DNA from: Takakia lepidozioides | Taxonomy: Eukaryota > Streptophyta > Takakiopsida > Takakiales > Takakiaceae | DNA: 60,000 bases | Assembly: GCA_030704615.1 (NCBI GenBank) | Contig: CM060733.1 | Span: 14,262,001-14,322,000 of the forward strand | Direction of reading: 5' to 3' | Shown: one piece after another, positions 44,090-55,376 of the stretch | How positions within the stretch are numbered: position 1 is the stretch's first letter | How the letters are laid out: every line of letters starts with the position of its first letter | Made by a program: the position numbers and the translations under genes | Notes under the pieces: generated by a model | Databases searched by the model: none | What the model was told of the DNA's origin: nothing | Seen by the model: only the letters and a program-made list of their open reading frames with translations

Positions 44090-45370
44090 CTGGACCCACA
44101 CTCTATCCCTGCTCCTTCAGCTATCCATGCCTCTGCACAAATCATGCATTCATCCTTGCCTTGCTGCTAGCAGTTGACAGCCTAGATTTGTTCTAGGAAA
44201 CACCCAACTCAGCTTATCACACTAGTTCCTATGCTGAATTGCGTGCTACTCTCTGTAATCTAACAGGCAGTCACCTTTTTGCCTCGGTTGTCCCACCATT
44301 GACTGGGGTCAGAAAAGTATTCATTCCACAGCTTCTCCTCTTCCCTGTTACCTGTTTTTGGATAATTTCCTGTTGTCAAATTGGCAGTATCATGTCAAAG
44401 TAGATTCACTCAACCAACTAACTTGCAGAATTCAACATGGAAATTTAGGGACGATTCTGATAAGAGGGAAAAACAGGGTGAAATGTGTTGAAGAAGGTGC
44501 CTTCATTAGCAGTGCCTGATTTTATCAATTGTGCCGCTGCTGCTGCGGCTTCCAGTTGACCATCTACCCATGCAGGTTTCTTGTAGCTATTGATCCACAG
44601 GGAATCATAGCTTGTGCTTGAAATCTGGCCTTCTTAGATGAATCTGGACCCACACTCTCTCCCTGCTCCTTCAACTATCCATGCCTCTGCACAATCATGC
44701 ATTCATCCTTGCCTTGCTGCTAGCAGCTGACAATGACAGCCTAGATTTGTTCTAGGAAACACCCAACTCAGCTTATCACACTAGTTCCTATGCTGAATTG
44801 CGTCTGCATCCAACTGGCATCCACCTTTTTGCCTCGATTGTTCCACCATTGACTGGGATCGTATTCATTCCAGAGCTTCTCCTCATCTCTGTTATCTGTT
44901 TTTCGAAACTTTCCTGTTGCCACATTGGCAGTAACATGTCAAAATCACTCCAAAATCACCATAGATCCATACAAACCATGAATACATCCTCAGCCCTGCT
45001 GCTAGCAGCTGCCACTGACAGCGTGAAGTTCTTCCAGCAAACACCCCAACCCTACTTATTACAGTAGTTCCAATTCTGAATTGCATCTGCTTCACTCTGT
45101 AGTCCAACAGGCATTCACCTTTTTGTCTCCATTGTCCCACCATTGACTGGGGGCGGGAAAGTGTTCCTTCCAAAGCTTCTCCTCATCTCTGTTATCTGTT
45201 TTTGGATACTTCCCTGCTGCCACATCGGCAGTAACTTGTCAAAGTCACTCCAAACCACCACAGATCCACCCAACGAGCTAACTTACATAATTCAATATGC
45301 ATCTCAGGGCCGAGTCTGATGAGAGGGGAAAAACAGGCTGAAATAGGTCGAAGAAGCAGGTGCCCTCACC
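43953..45370 (-). repeat. Tandem duplications around the OSB-motif exons (559-bp offset)
   Basis: Unit I (43953-44511) and unit II (44512 to about 44945) align at a 559-bp offset: GTGCCTGATTTTATCAA at 43953 and 44512, CAACTCAGCTTATCACACTA at about 44208 and 44765, and the WWDNR-coding exon at about 44290 and 44840. A third, partial unit (about 44985-45370) repeats the intron block (CTGCTGCTAGCAGCTG, 44996) and the exon at 45130, and its end (GAAGAAGCAGGTGCC) matches 44490-44501. The PPR body replaces what follows KSGT in unit I. Confidence 0.8.
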
Positions 45371-45792
45371 ACATTGTCCTTGACCTTGTGTCATGACCCA
45401 TGGAGGATTTGACCGACCATCAACACAAAAGGACCTCTTGTGTGTGCTGCTTGTGTCTGTAGTCAGGTAATGTCGAATTGGACTGTGAGAACCACCACGG
45501 TGCAGCTGAGCATGCAGAGATTGAAACAAGGCCTGCTAAGACCAAGCTGACTCTCCCAAGGACCTTGTAAACATCAGGAAGAATACCAAATCATGGTACT
45601 TACAGGAGCCAAGAGCCCACATTTGCAGGATGGACAAACTTCTTCACATCGTACACTAAGGAAAAGCCACACCTTGCGATTGCGGTTGTCCCACCATCGT
45701 GAAGGATCTTTGGAAAATTCATGCAATCTCTGCTCCGTGCTCCTAAGGTAGAGGTTTGTGCTCGAAAATCCGACAGCATCACAATTCGACAA
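44275..45792 (-). pseudogene. OSB-like gene remnant: array of PDF-motif half-exons, partly broken
   Basis: OSB proteins bind single-stranded DNA in organelles through 50-residue PDF motifs. First-half exons: 45660-about 45760 (LHEFSKDPSRWWDNRNRK, donor AAG|GTGTGG), about 45115-45215 (KLWKEHFPAPSQWWDNGDKK), about 44815-44915 (KLWNEYDPSQWWNNRG) and 44275-about 44370 (KLWNEYFSDPSQWWDNRGKK, donor AAG|GTGACT). Second-half exons: 45400-45470 (PDYRHK, then a shifted VDGRSNPPWVM), 44560-44660 (RPDFKHK then a 5-bp loss and TGA, then SLWINSYKKPAWVDGQL) and 44089 downward, fused to the PPR. Only 44275-44370 plus 44089 makes an undamaged motif, phase 0 to 0. No OB-fold exon was found further upstream, so the array is truncated. 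Confidence 0.75.
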
Positions 45793-47348
45793 GGTCCTTT
45801 ACTGGGGGGGGTGCTAGTGAGGTTTCAACAACATTCATGCAAGTTGTTTTGGTCTCCATTGGGCTCTACACGATGAGGAACAAGTGTTTTTTAATCTGGC
45901 GAAAAATCGCCAGATTTCGACCTGCAAAATGGGTCAGCTACTTTTACTAAGGAATCCTGGGAGTAAGAAATTACCAAACATCGCCAGAAAGCGCCCGTGG
46001 TCAAATATCAGGAGCCAGATTTGTCCTACGTGGACCTGTTAAAGTATGACACCGGTAATGTAACCAGTTTTCTAACTCTGTCACGTTGTTATTCTCGCCA
46101 CATGGGCGCTGGATAGAATCTACATGTCGCCCTGCCTGCGATTTTGGAAATGTGAAAAAAAACACTGGGAACAACGAACATGTCCAGACTTACACAGATT
46201 GTGAGGGGCTTGGCCCACCTGCAGTTAGTATTCCCAATAGTGAGCGTCTCACTATTAGGTGCCTACCATTACACTTTACTTTGCCCAGTTAGTCTTAACT
46301 GAATTTAGTGCCCCACTCACAGTTAACAGTGACATGAGAATCACTAATTGGAGACCTTGAGTGTAATGGTGCCCCACGATGTGAGTTAATGCCTGTTTGT
46401 ATGGCGATTCACAACCACGTAGAGCACTATTTCCATGCAAGCCCTGTCCCATTATCCCATTCCGTTCTAGGCAAAAAGTCTCAACAAAATAACAGGATTA
46501 GGCAATTCTTGAATGGTGTTACCAAAAACTTAGCCACCATCAAGGTCAAAGCAAGAAATGAAATGAAATGGTGCTTTATAACAGAGGCAGACTTTTTGCA
46601 CACATCGAAACAATGCTGCTGTTGCCACTAATCAAAGAAGGAAATCCTAAAGGGACTCGTGTTATCGGTCGAGTTGCTCACATCATTGACAGAAAACAAC
46701 ATGCTTTTGCTTACTTTGGTTGTACACTCAATCATGGTACTACAACAAATCCTTCAATTATTTCTAGGTTGTGGATTGTCATCTTCCTGTCAGTACTCCA
46801 TGATTACAACCAACAAATGCATTGGGTCAAAATGCCAGTTTGGAAGAAGCATACACCAAGTTATTTTTTAATTGTTGATGAGCCTCAGGTCCTTCAAGCT
46901 CTCCTCATCACGGATAATAGTATCTTTTATCGAGGTGATGGTCTTAATTACATGGCTCCGGAATGGGCGGAAGGCTTGGTAAACGGCAATTGACCAGATC
47001 TTGCTCACCACTCATATTCATTTGCATTCGACTGAAAGTTGGAGACTAGTTAAGAGCTATTACCTCATGACAATACCGCTACAAAAATATACACTGATTT
47101 AGCAAATATAGTTGTAAATCAAACCACTGGTATACCAAACAAGGAAACTACCTCTACCTAAGTTTCTTTGGAATCAAACGCTTTATCTCTATAACTAATA
47201 GCAAACAGGGCTACTACCCAATGACGATACCTCTACCTACATATTTCCGCATTTACTAGAGCCGCCTTTTCATGCAAGTAAAGCCTTGACTTCTCCTTGA
47301 TCTCCCTGTCTGCCATTTCCAATTTTGCAACCAAGTCCCGTGACTTTC
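45793..47348. other. Intergenic with a foldback at 46236-46370; no OSB OB-fold exon
   Basis: The palindrome AATAGTGAGCGTCTCACTATT lies at 46236-46256, and ACCATTACACT (46265-46275) pairs with AGTGTAATGGT (46360-46370), suggesting a small MITE-like foldback. A 141-codon frame at 46568-46993 (plus) has no recognised family. Confidence 0.45.
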
Positions 47349-48890
47349 TTATAAGCTCAGGTTAGCCAAAACTAATCCTGCATTTAGTACTTTTTCAGCT
47401 TCAAGAGCTGCATCATGATCTACTTTGAGCGCAAGTATCTGCCGTTGGTAGGCAACCTCCATCTCCCTCTGTTTAAATGCTGCCTTAATGAGGTTCTCCT
47501 CATGTTGCAAGGCGGCTTGAGAGTCTTGCAAAGCTTATTGTAGCTTTACACTGCTGTCCATGTCAAGCTTATTTTGCTCTATGGATAAGAGCCTATGCTC
47601 ATACTCCTGCTTGAGCTGCTCTCTCAAGGCTCCTAATTCATCCAAATGCACATAGTCTTTTAAGAAACTTGTGAGTTGATGGATAATCGTATTGCGAATG
47701 TCAGCTATTATAGCTTCATTGGTGGTTTTTTGCTCTTTTGGGGGCTGGAATATTTTGGTTTTCCAAGAACCAACCTGGCCTTAGAGCCTTGCACTTTCTG
47801 CTCCGAAAGGCCCTGGTTTACTGGCCTTTGACTTATTTTCAGCAACTCTCTCTCCTTGGGGCAAAAGTAGTGGAATGATGGCCTCTCTTGCCCTCACCAT
47901 CCAAGGGCTCTCTTCATTCTACTGCCCCTGTCCAATCTCCTCCCTAACCTGCTCTATAGAAGGGATGTTAACTGCCATCTCCGGAGAGAGAGAGACAGCC
48001 GAGAGCGCAAGAACTTGTGGGGTTACATATTGTGTAACCTGGACAACTTGTTGTGATGGGTCTGGCTGTGAGATTACTTCTTGCTCCTGCCCCACTAGTT
48101 CTGCTTGTTGGCTTTCATGGTGTTCAAGCCTCATAATCTTTTGTCGTTTGGCTTCCCACTGTCCTTCCCGACAAACTCCACTATTATGCAACCCTTGTTG
48201 CTAAAAAACAGTGGCCTCCATTTCAATCAGTCCCATAGTCTTGCGTTCTTCCTTAGTGAGGGGGCAAGACTCAAGAATCAGTTGTGCAATGATGGGGCCT
48301 GACACTATGGCAGTTCACCCCGACTTTCCCTGAATACGTTTCATCTCTTCCACCAGTCCTTGGTGCATCATGTTAACCCATGACACCTTCTCTCCTCTCA
48401 AGGCCTTGACAATATCTTCATTAAAAGATTTACTAAGGTACATATGATTTTGTTTCATATAAAACAATACATTAAGGGCTGGTCCAACCGCCTTTAACCC
48501 TGAAACAAGTGCGTTGAAGCACTTGTATCCTTGTGTTTGAGAATAGTCCTCCTCACTAAGGAGATCCTTGACATGCCAATTCTCCTTCGTTGTTCCATCT
48601 GGTTTTGTCTCATAGACCGGAAAGTTGAAGACGCTTTGCAGATACTGTGTTGCAACATGAATTGAGATCCCCTTCACCTGTGTAGAACCTGTCTCTGCAT
48701 CAAAGTTGCTGATGAATTCAGTCATCAGCTCCTTGTGATGTAGAGACCAATCTTTCTTGAGAATACATTGTAGTTGTAGCTCCTCCAAGAATGCGATTGC
48801 ATCAGGTGTTGGCAATGACTTCTTCTGCAGTACAAAATTGCTCTTGACTCTCAGAGAAGAATAGGCTTCCATCTCCCTAACTTTTTTCAT
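47349..48890 (-). pseudogene. About 510-codon ORF of unknown family interrupted by in-frame stops
   Basis: One reading frame runs from 48890 to 47349 with stops at about 48315 (TGA), 48201 (TAG), 47919 (TAG) and two more near 47780 and 47535. Text on both sides of each stop is protein-like and in the same frame: KRIQGKSG then SGPIIAQLILESCPLTKEE; ATVF then QQGLHNSGVC; NKLDMDSSVKLQ then ALQDSQAALQHEEN. The N-terminal 190 residues are globular-looking; the C-terminal third is a Gln/Glu-rich coiled coil. I do not recognise the family. Stops without frameshifts suggest decay by point mutation, as in silenced repeats; it may be a lineage-specific transposon ORF. Confidence 0.55.
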
Positions 48891-49042
48891 CTCAACTAGG
48901 CAAGGTGGCCTGCTCTAAACAATTGCAGAATGCTTTGGAGAGCATAAAGCATAAAGGTGTGATTCGCACACAAAGATGTTCGTAACCCTAGGGCGCTTGC
49001 AAGCAATGTGTGTGTGAGAGAGAAAGTTCATTCATTGAGCCA

Positions 49043-49992
49043 TATGGAATACCAAATGCTCGACAATTTTATTATCATCTACAACCCTCGACAAATCATC
49101 TACAACCATCGACAAATCATCTAGGACCCTCGACAAATCAACCACTAGTGGTTGTAGATGATTTGTCCAGGGTTGATTTTGTGGGCAAATGGTATGCGTT
49201 GGAATACCAAATGCCCATGTCTTCATCCCACTTGTTCAACAAATATTCTCTAATAGATTCTTAGATCCTTCAAATTTATGTTTAGATGCTTTCATCTTTG
49301 ATTTGTCGAGCATTTGGTACACGAAGGAATACCGTATGATCACGTCCCTCGACAAATCAACTTAGTTGTTCACACCACTTGTTGACAACATGGGCGTCAA
49401 CATCGTAGGTGGAGCCACTAAGGCAGGCGGCGCCAACAAGGGAGGCGGCGCCAGGTTGTTGGCACAACTTAGTTCAGATTGGCACAACCTAATTTCTGAT
49501 AAATACATATATATATGTATACATATACATAGAGGGTTTAGGGTCATTTGCATTATAATCTATAGTATTCTAGTTTATTCGTATTACTTAGAATTTTTAT
49601 ATTATGAGATATGCAATAAAATATTATGAATAAAAATCACAAAGGGGTAGAGATTGAATTAAAATATATCCTATAACAGCGGTATAAATGCATATGAAAT
49701 ATCACAATTCAATGTTCACTCTTACATGTGTTTTCTATTATTATATTGGTCATTTATATGTACAGAGTCTCATAAGTAGAATATTTTCATTGTCCTGCAA
49801 TAAGTTATTTTTAATTAAAAATACAAGGATGTGTGAGACCGGATTATAAAAAAATAACAAATTTATTTTAAAATGCAGATAAGATTTCATAATTTAATAT
49901 TCACTCGTACACGCACTTGCTATTATTATATAGATCATTTATGTGTATCCCATGAATTCAAGAAGATTATGAGTAACCTATGCATAGGATAG
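49043..49992 (+). repeat. Left terminal inverted repeat of the foldback element
   Basis: The outer 130 bp contain several copies of ATCTACAACC and CTCGACAAATC. They also form a local hairpin around ACCACTAGTGGT (49141-49152). Then comes a GGCGGCGCC-rich block (about 49425-49460) and AT-rich sequence ending ATGCATAGGAT. Confidence 0.85.
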
Positions 49993-50800
49993 ATGCATAG
50001 GAATTGTGATAAAGAACAATTGGATCTAATAACATGTGTGCACGTATACTCTATAGTTTTCTAGTTTGTTCGTAATACTTGGAATTTTTGTATTGACAGA
50101 TATGCAATGAAATATTTTTAACTAAACAAAATTACAAATATGTGACAGATCCAATTAAAATCTATTCTATAACATCCTTCTTAAAAATATCACAATACCC
50201 AGTTCATTCTTATTTTAAAATTTAAAATTTATTTTAAAATACAGATAAGATTTCATAATTTAATATTCACTCGTACATGCACTAGCTATTATTATATAGA
50301 TCATTTATGTGTATCCCATGAATTCAAGAAGATTATGAGTAACCTTTGCATAGGTTGGATGCATAGGAATTGCGATGAAGAACATTTGGATCTAATAACA
50401 TGTGTGGACGTATATTCTATAGTTTTCTAGTTTGTTCGTAATACTTGGAATTTTTGTATTGACAGATATGCAGTGAAATATTTTGTATTAAAAATAATTA
50501 AAAATATGTGACAGATCGAATTAAAATCTATCCTATAACAGCCTTTTTAAATGCATATAAAAATCACAATTCCCTGTTCATTCTTACATGTACCTTTTAT
50601 TCTTATATTGATCATTTATGTGTACAAAAATTTTCATTGTCGTGCAATAAGTTGTTTTAAATAAAAAATCACATGGATTTGGGAAATCAAATTGAAAAAA
50701 TGAATAACAAATATAATTTTAATGTGCAGATTGGATTTTATAATTCAATATTCAATCTAACATGCACCTCCTATTATTACATAGATCATTTATGTGTATC
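49690..50800 (+). repeat. AT-rich tandem units of roughly 180 bp
   Basis: The block TTCATAATTTAATATTCACTCG followed by TATTATTATATAGATCATTTATGTGTATC recurs, more or less diverged, near 49700, 49885, 50248, 50560 and 50735, with spacings near 180 bp or multiples. The array starts in the left arm and runs into the interior of the foldback element. Confidence 0.6.
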
Positions 50801-50960
50801 GCATGAACTAAGTGACCTATACAACTGAGTGTTCTGAGTGTTCTGAGTGACCTATACATAGGCTGCACGATTTAGAGATGATGTATAGATATATAGTCAA
50901 TGCATTTCTGTACCTAAATACTTATAAATGTTTGAAATATTGTAACGGGGAGGTCCTGGA

Positions 50961-51627
50961 CTATGAGGATGTCCGGGCATAGTTTAGCAGGGCATGTGCA
51001 GGACCCGCAAGGTTGATAGATACATGGAAGGAGCCAAATACGTACTGTATGGTTTGGAGACCGACCCTGGTAGGTGCCAGCGTTGATGAGTGTAAACCAT
51101 CTGGTTGCACTATATTGTAAGAGAAGTTTGTGGATGTGTCATACGGCGTGATTATGACGAGCGATTCGCAACCCGTGGATGACAGGGTGTGGACATTCGC
51201 TGAGAATACGAGGCCAGGTATCATGTTTAGCATGAAGGCGTGAGCAGAGTGGGCAGTGTGGGGATGGGAATAGGGTTGGCCAGAATGTGTGTTTGCATTG
51301 ATGGCCCATATATTGGGCGTATCTAAATTTGAGTGTTTGCCTTATTTGTGCATCTGAGGCGGCTTTGGAGTTCCAGAAGTGGTTTGATAATTTATGGTGC
51401 AGGACATTGGAAGGGGTCCATTTTTGGATATGAAGCTTGGTATGGCTGAGAGAGGTTGAGGCTTGTTTTTTGGCTTCTTTAGTGAGGGTTTTAAGGAGGT
51501 TGCGGATTGGACGAGGTGATGGAGGGTCAGGTACCGGGTAGATCATCCCAAAATGGTGTGCATGACCGACGTGAATGGGGTCGACCGGTGGTTCAACTGA
51601 GGCCCCCAGCTGGGCTAAGAGGGGCAC
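50961..51627 (-). mobile_element. Non-LTR retrotransposon (LINE) C-terminal fragment with zinc-binding tail
   Basis: The frame 51627-51139 contains LKFRYAQYMGHQCKHTFWP, CPLCSRLHAKHDTWPRILSEC and HPVIHGLRIARHNHAV. This is the C-x2-C...H...C tail that follows the reverse transcriptase in plant LINEs. A shifted frame continues to 50961. The RT core is absent. It is a 3' fragment nested in the foldback element. Confidence 0.7.
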
Positions 51628-52319
51628 TCGTGTATCAACATGTCATCTGTCTCTCTTACCTTTGGGCTTGGGCTCTACCCCTATAATGCCTCCATGGCGA
51701 AGAAAGGGGTTTTTTTTTCCCACCTCAAGGGCCAATTGCTTGGGCTGGTGTTTGTTTTGAAACTAAAAAGAAAAACAATAAGAAAAATAAATGATTGACC
51801 TACAAAATCATATTGAAGTTGGCACATATGTCAAAGTACTAAGTGATAAAAATGTGCCAATATGGCTATGTACCTACATCAAATATGATACCACTGTAAG
51901 AGTATCAACATATAAGAGTTTGATATGTTAAACAACTATCAAACAACTTCGACATGATACCTTTATAAGAGTATCGACAAAATATTATTTTCAATAATTC
52001 TCAAGATGGATGGTTGTTATCATTTCATCCAAACCCTTCAAAACTTCACAGATTTGTGTTCCTAATAATAAATATATATCATGTTCCACATTGAACGACA
52101 AAGATTTTTGGGATTTAAAGATTTTTTGGATTGGGCAGCTGTCTTTTTGGGTGGAGGTTAGGTAACAAGATCATGTCCAGTTGAAACCATTTTGCATCTG
52201 TCTCAGCTTTTGAATCGACTTTTTGGTTAGGGGCCAATGGTTTTTTTAGCTTTGGGCCCATGTCACCCATCTAACTTAGGGTAATGTTTTTCTTAGATTA
52301 TATTTAAAGGAAACCTGGG

Positions 52320-52515
52320 AGTGACTGCTTACATTTCAGACCCTTGAGAAGGGGAAAAATTAACCCCCTTTAAGATAAGGCATTGGGCACACAAGGGGGA
52401 AATGTCATCCCTAGACCAACCGGTCAAGACCCGCAGGACCAAAGCGGTGTGATTTGAACCCTGCAAAGGTGATACACAGTGCACTTATCCAACCGAGCTA
52501 TCAACCCTAGGTGGG
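52320..52515 (-). mobile_element. tRNA-derived SINE copy
   Basis: The minus strand at 52515-52425 reads like a tRNA head: A-box-like TAGCTCGGTTGG and B-box-like GGGTTCAAATC about 35 bases apart, giving an internal Pol III promoter. The body further along (CAGTCACTCCCAGG on the minus strand) matches the body of the copy at about 59125-59345. Confidence 0.65.
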
Positions 52516-52549
52516 TAACTTATGTGGCTTGTTTTTCTTTTCAAATAAA

Positions 52550-52800
52550 ATACAATGTATGGGAACCAAAATATATTGCTGAGGGAAAAATAACCTCACA
52601 TGACAAGCCATAGAGGCTGAGAAAGGGGACACTACCTTGGAAAAAATCTAAAAAAAGAGAGAGAAATTGTGCTCGTTTTGAAACAACAACTAGAGTGCGC
52701 CTTATGGCTCATCCGGGGTTTTAATTTTTTTCCCCACAATAACTTATAATAAAGTTCTCAAGGGCCACCAACCCTTTCTGCGAAAAAAAAAAAAGAAAAA
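52550..52800 (-). mobile_element. SINE-related debris with A-rich tracts
   Basis: The minus strand around 52590-52640 (CAGCCTCTATGGCTTGTCAT, then GTGAGGTTATTT) matches the SINE at 30754-30958. An A/G-rich tail at 52780-52812 belongs to a separate plus-strand insertion. Confidence 0.55.
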
Positions 52801-52814
52801 AAAGAAAAAAAAAC

Positions 52815-54250
52815 TAGATTTGGATTATGAATGTTGTTTACATGATTTCTCTTTTATCTTTGTTTTTGATCGGTTTAGATTTCAAATTGTTTGGATTTTC
52901 ATTTGTAATGTTTTCATGAAAAAAATATTGTTGTTTTTTTTAATGCATATTTGTTCCGGCGTTCATAATTTATTTTGTCTTTATTTAAAGCATATCTTGC
53001 AATTTAAAGTGTTGCACATGCCCAGATTTCGAGGTTTACTGTGGACATTAACATTTTGATATAATTCAGGATAACGACCATATATCCGAAGATACATTCT
53101 TGAAAAAAACATTGTGCAGAGATTACTTCCAGCTGATTAAACTCATACAACATAGTCTTGCAGGGCCTGAAACTGGTATATTCACCATATATGTGGTGGT
53201 ACATGTCCCAGTAGAGCATTGCCAAGCCAAGTATTTGCCACTCATAGATATGAATTATGTCTGCTTGGGTTCTTGTGATCTCTGTGTATAAGAAGAACGA
53301 TAAAAGTGGGGTGAGATAGATGGGTTAGTGGTCTCAAATGAACAAAGTTCTTAAGGTTGAATGTTTGGGCCTCTGGACTGCAACAATATCAAACTAGCCA
53401 CACTTTTGTCTGAACAATCTTTACACTATCTAGTATCTAGCTTTGTAGAAAGCATGAATTCCATTTCTGACCTAATTGTAATATGATCGATTTCACAAGG
53501 GGCTGATGGAGCAAACATGTCAAGTTATCAAATTGTGAAGGGCAACAGCTCAGACCTGCATCCATTCAAGGCTGGCACGGCTGAAAAACAAATATGCTTC
53601 CAGGTCATCATAAGACCCTCCATAGATTTGTGACCCCTTCAAAAATTGGTTGTTTGGCTCCAAATAGAATGGGTACTCCCAAGACCTTACCACGATAAAT
53701 GTGAATGGGCACCCAATTTTCCCCTATGATATGATGAATATGAAACGTTGTGCCAACAACCTGGCGCCGCCTCCCTTAGTGGCGCCACCAACCTTGTTGG
53801 TGCCCCGTGCCTAAGATATTACGGTTTATTGGTAAGGTGTTGTGCTGGTTGAAGGGTTGATCTGGAGCTTCATGATAGGTGAAGAACCTATCTTAAATTC
53901 GAGGAAAAAACAAGAGCTGTTAGTCCAAGAATCTGGAAGATGGCTAGGTTTGAAGAACCTGTCCCTATATTTCTACTTCACATCTCGGAGCATACTGGTA
54001 TAGCCCTCACCAGCAGTAGTGTGGTCAAATAGCAGTTTCAAAACTCACTGCTTTTCTGTTGATGAAACATGCATTTTGCTCTAAAGCCTGTGTGTACAGA
54101 AAGAGACCAAAAATGCACGATTCATCAAAGTGATAGTAGTGCTCGCGGCCTGATATACTTATAAATGACCTACATAATATTGGGGGGTACATGTACATTG
54201 TAAAAACCCTAACTGACAACGTTTTTCATCCAGCGCATGTGCATCATACA
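52815..54250. other. Interior of the foldback element without genes
   Basis: No coding feature. A third copy of the GGCGCC block of the arms (CAACAACCTGGCGCCGCCTC) lies at about 53765, showing an internal rearrangement or partial duplication of the arm. Confidence 0.45.
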
Positions 54251-54254
54251 ACGC

Positions 54255-54395
54255 ACCGACATCATGATGATCACCTGAGATCATCCATGGACCATCCATC
54301 CATCCATCATCCATCAACCGACATCATGAATCATCGACCGACATCATCAATCATCCATCGACATCATCCACCGCACAAACATCATCTTGCGCACA
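54255..54395. repeat. Degenerate (CATC)n tract
   Basis: Repeated ATCATCCATC, GACATCATC and CATCCATCCATC; simple-sequence expansion with drift. Confidence 0.8.
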
Positions 54396-54454
54396 TTTAA
54401 CATCCAAAGCACCTTTATCATCGTGTGCCATGTACAATTTTTTTTATTATGAGT

Positions 54455-55376
54455 AACCATCCTATGCATAGGTTACTCATAATCTTCTTGAATATATGGG
54501 ATACACATAAATGATCTATATAATAATAGCAAGTGTGTGTACGAGTGGATATTAAATTATGAAATCTTATCTGCATTTTAAAATAAATTTGTTATTTTCT
54601 TATAATCCGGTCTCACACATCCTTGTATTTTTAATTAAAAATAACTTATTGCAGGACAATGAAAATATTCTACTTATGAGACTCTGTACATATAAATGAC
54701 CAATATAATAATATAAAACACATGTAAAAGTGAACATTGAATTGTGATATTTCATATGCATTTAATAAGGCTGTTATAGGATATATTTTAATTCAATCTC
54801 TATCCCTTTGTGATTTTTTAATTCACAATATTTTATTGCATATCTCATAATATAAAAATTCTAAGTAATACGAATAAACTAGAATACTATAGATTATAAT
54901 GCAAATGACCCTAAACCCTCTATGTATATGTATACGTGTATATATATATATATATATATATTTATCAGAAATTAAGTTGTGCCAATCTGAACTAAGTTGT
55001 GCCAACAACCTGGCGCCGCCTCCCTTGGTGGCGCCACTAACCTTGTTGGTGTTGTCAACAAGTGGTGTGAACAACTAAGTTGATTTGTTGAGGGACATGG
55101 TCATACGGTATTTCTTGGTGTACCAAATGCTCGACAAATCAAAGATGAAAGCATCTAAACATAAATTTGAAGGATCTAACAATCTATTAGAGAATATTTG
55201 CTAAACAAGTGGGATGAAGACATGGGCATTTGGTATTCCACCGCATACCATTTGCCCACAAAATCAACCCTGGACAAATCATCTACAACCACTAGTGGTT
55301 GATTTGTCGAGGGTCCTAGATGATTTGTCGATGGTTGTAGATGATAGTAAAATTGTCGAGCATTTGGTATTCCATA
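54455..55376 (-). repeat. Right terminal inverted repeat of the foldback element
   Basis: Reverse complement of the left arm with scattered differences; it includes a (TA)n run at about 54940-54960 that is shorter in the left arm. The inner end adjoins a small hairpin (ATGAGTAACC...GGTTACTCAT, 54449-54475). Confidence 0.85.

Larger units (their letters stand above)
49043..55376. mobile_element. 6.3-kb foldback (long-TIR) DNA element with 6-bp target duplication
   Basis: Both ends begin TATGGAATACCAAATGCTCG reading inward. The inverted arms run 49043-49992 and about 54455-55376 (roughly 0.93 kb) and are closely similar over their length, including the CTCGACAAATC repeats, the GGCGCC block and the AT-rich part. 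GAGCCA at 49037-49042 and 55377-55382 is an exact direct repeat directly outside the arms. The interior has no transposase; it holds AT-rich tandem units, a LINE fragment and SINE pieces. It is therefore a non-autonomous foldback element carrying nested insertions. TIR length suggests a Mutator-like or foldback family, but a 6-bp duplication is shorter than usual for Mutator. Confidence 0.85.

Noticed and set aside
46568-46993. 141-codon plus-strand frame ending PEWAEGLVNGN
   Set aside because: Not recognisable and isolated in non-coding DNA; left as unassigned.
45793-47348. OB-fold exons of the OSB gene
   Set aside because: Looked for an SSB-like domain upstream of the PDF exons on the minus strand; none found.
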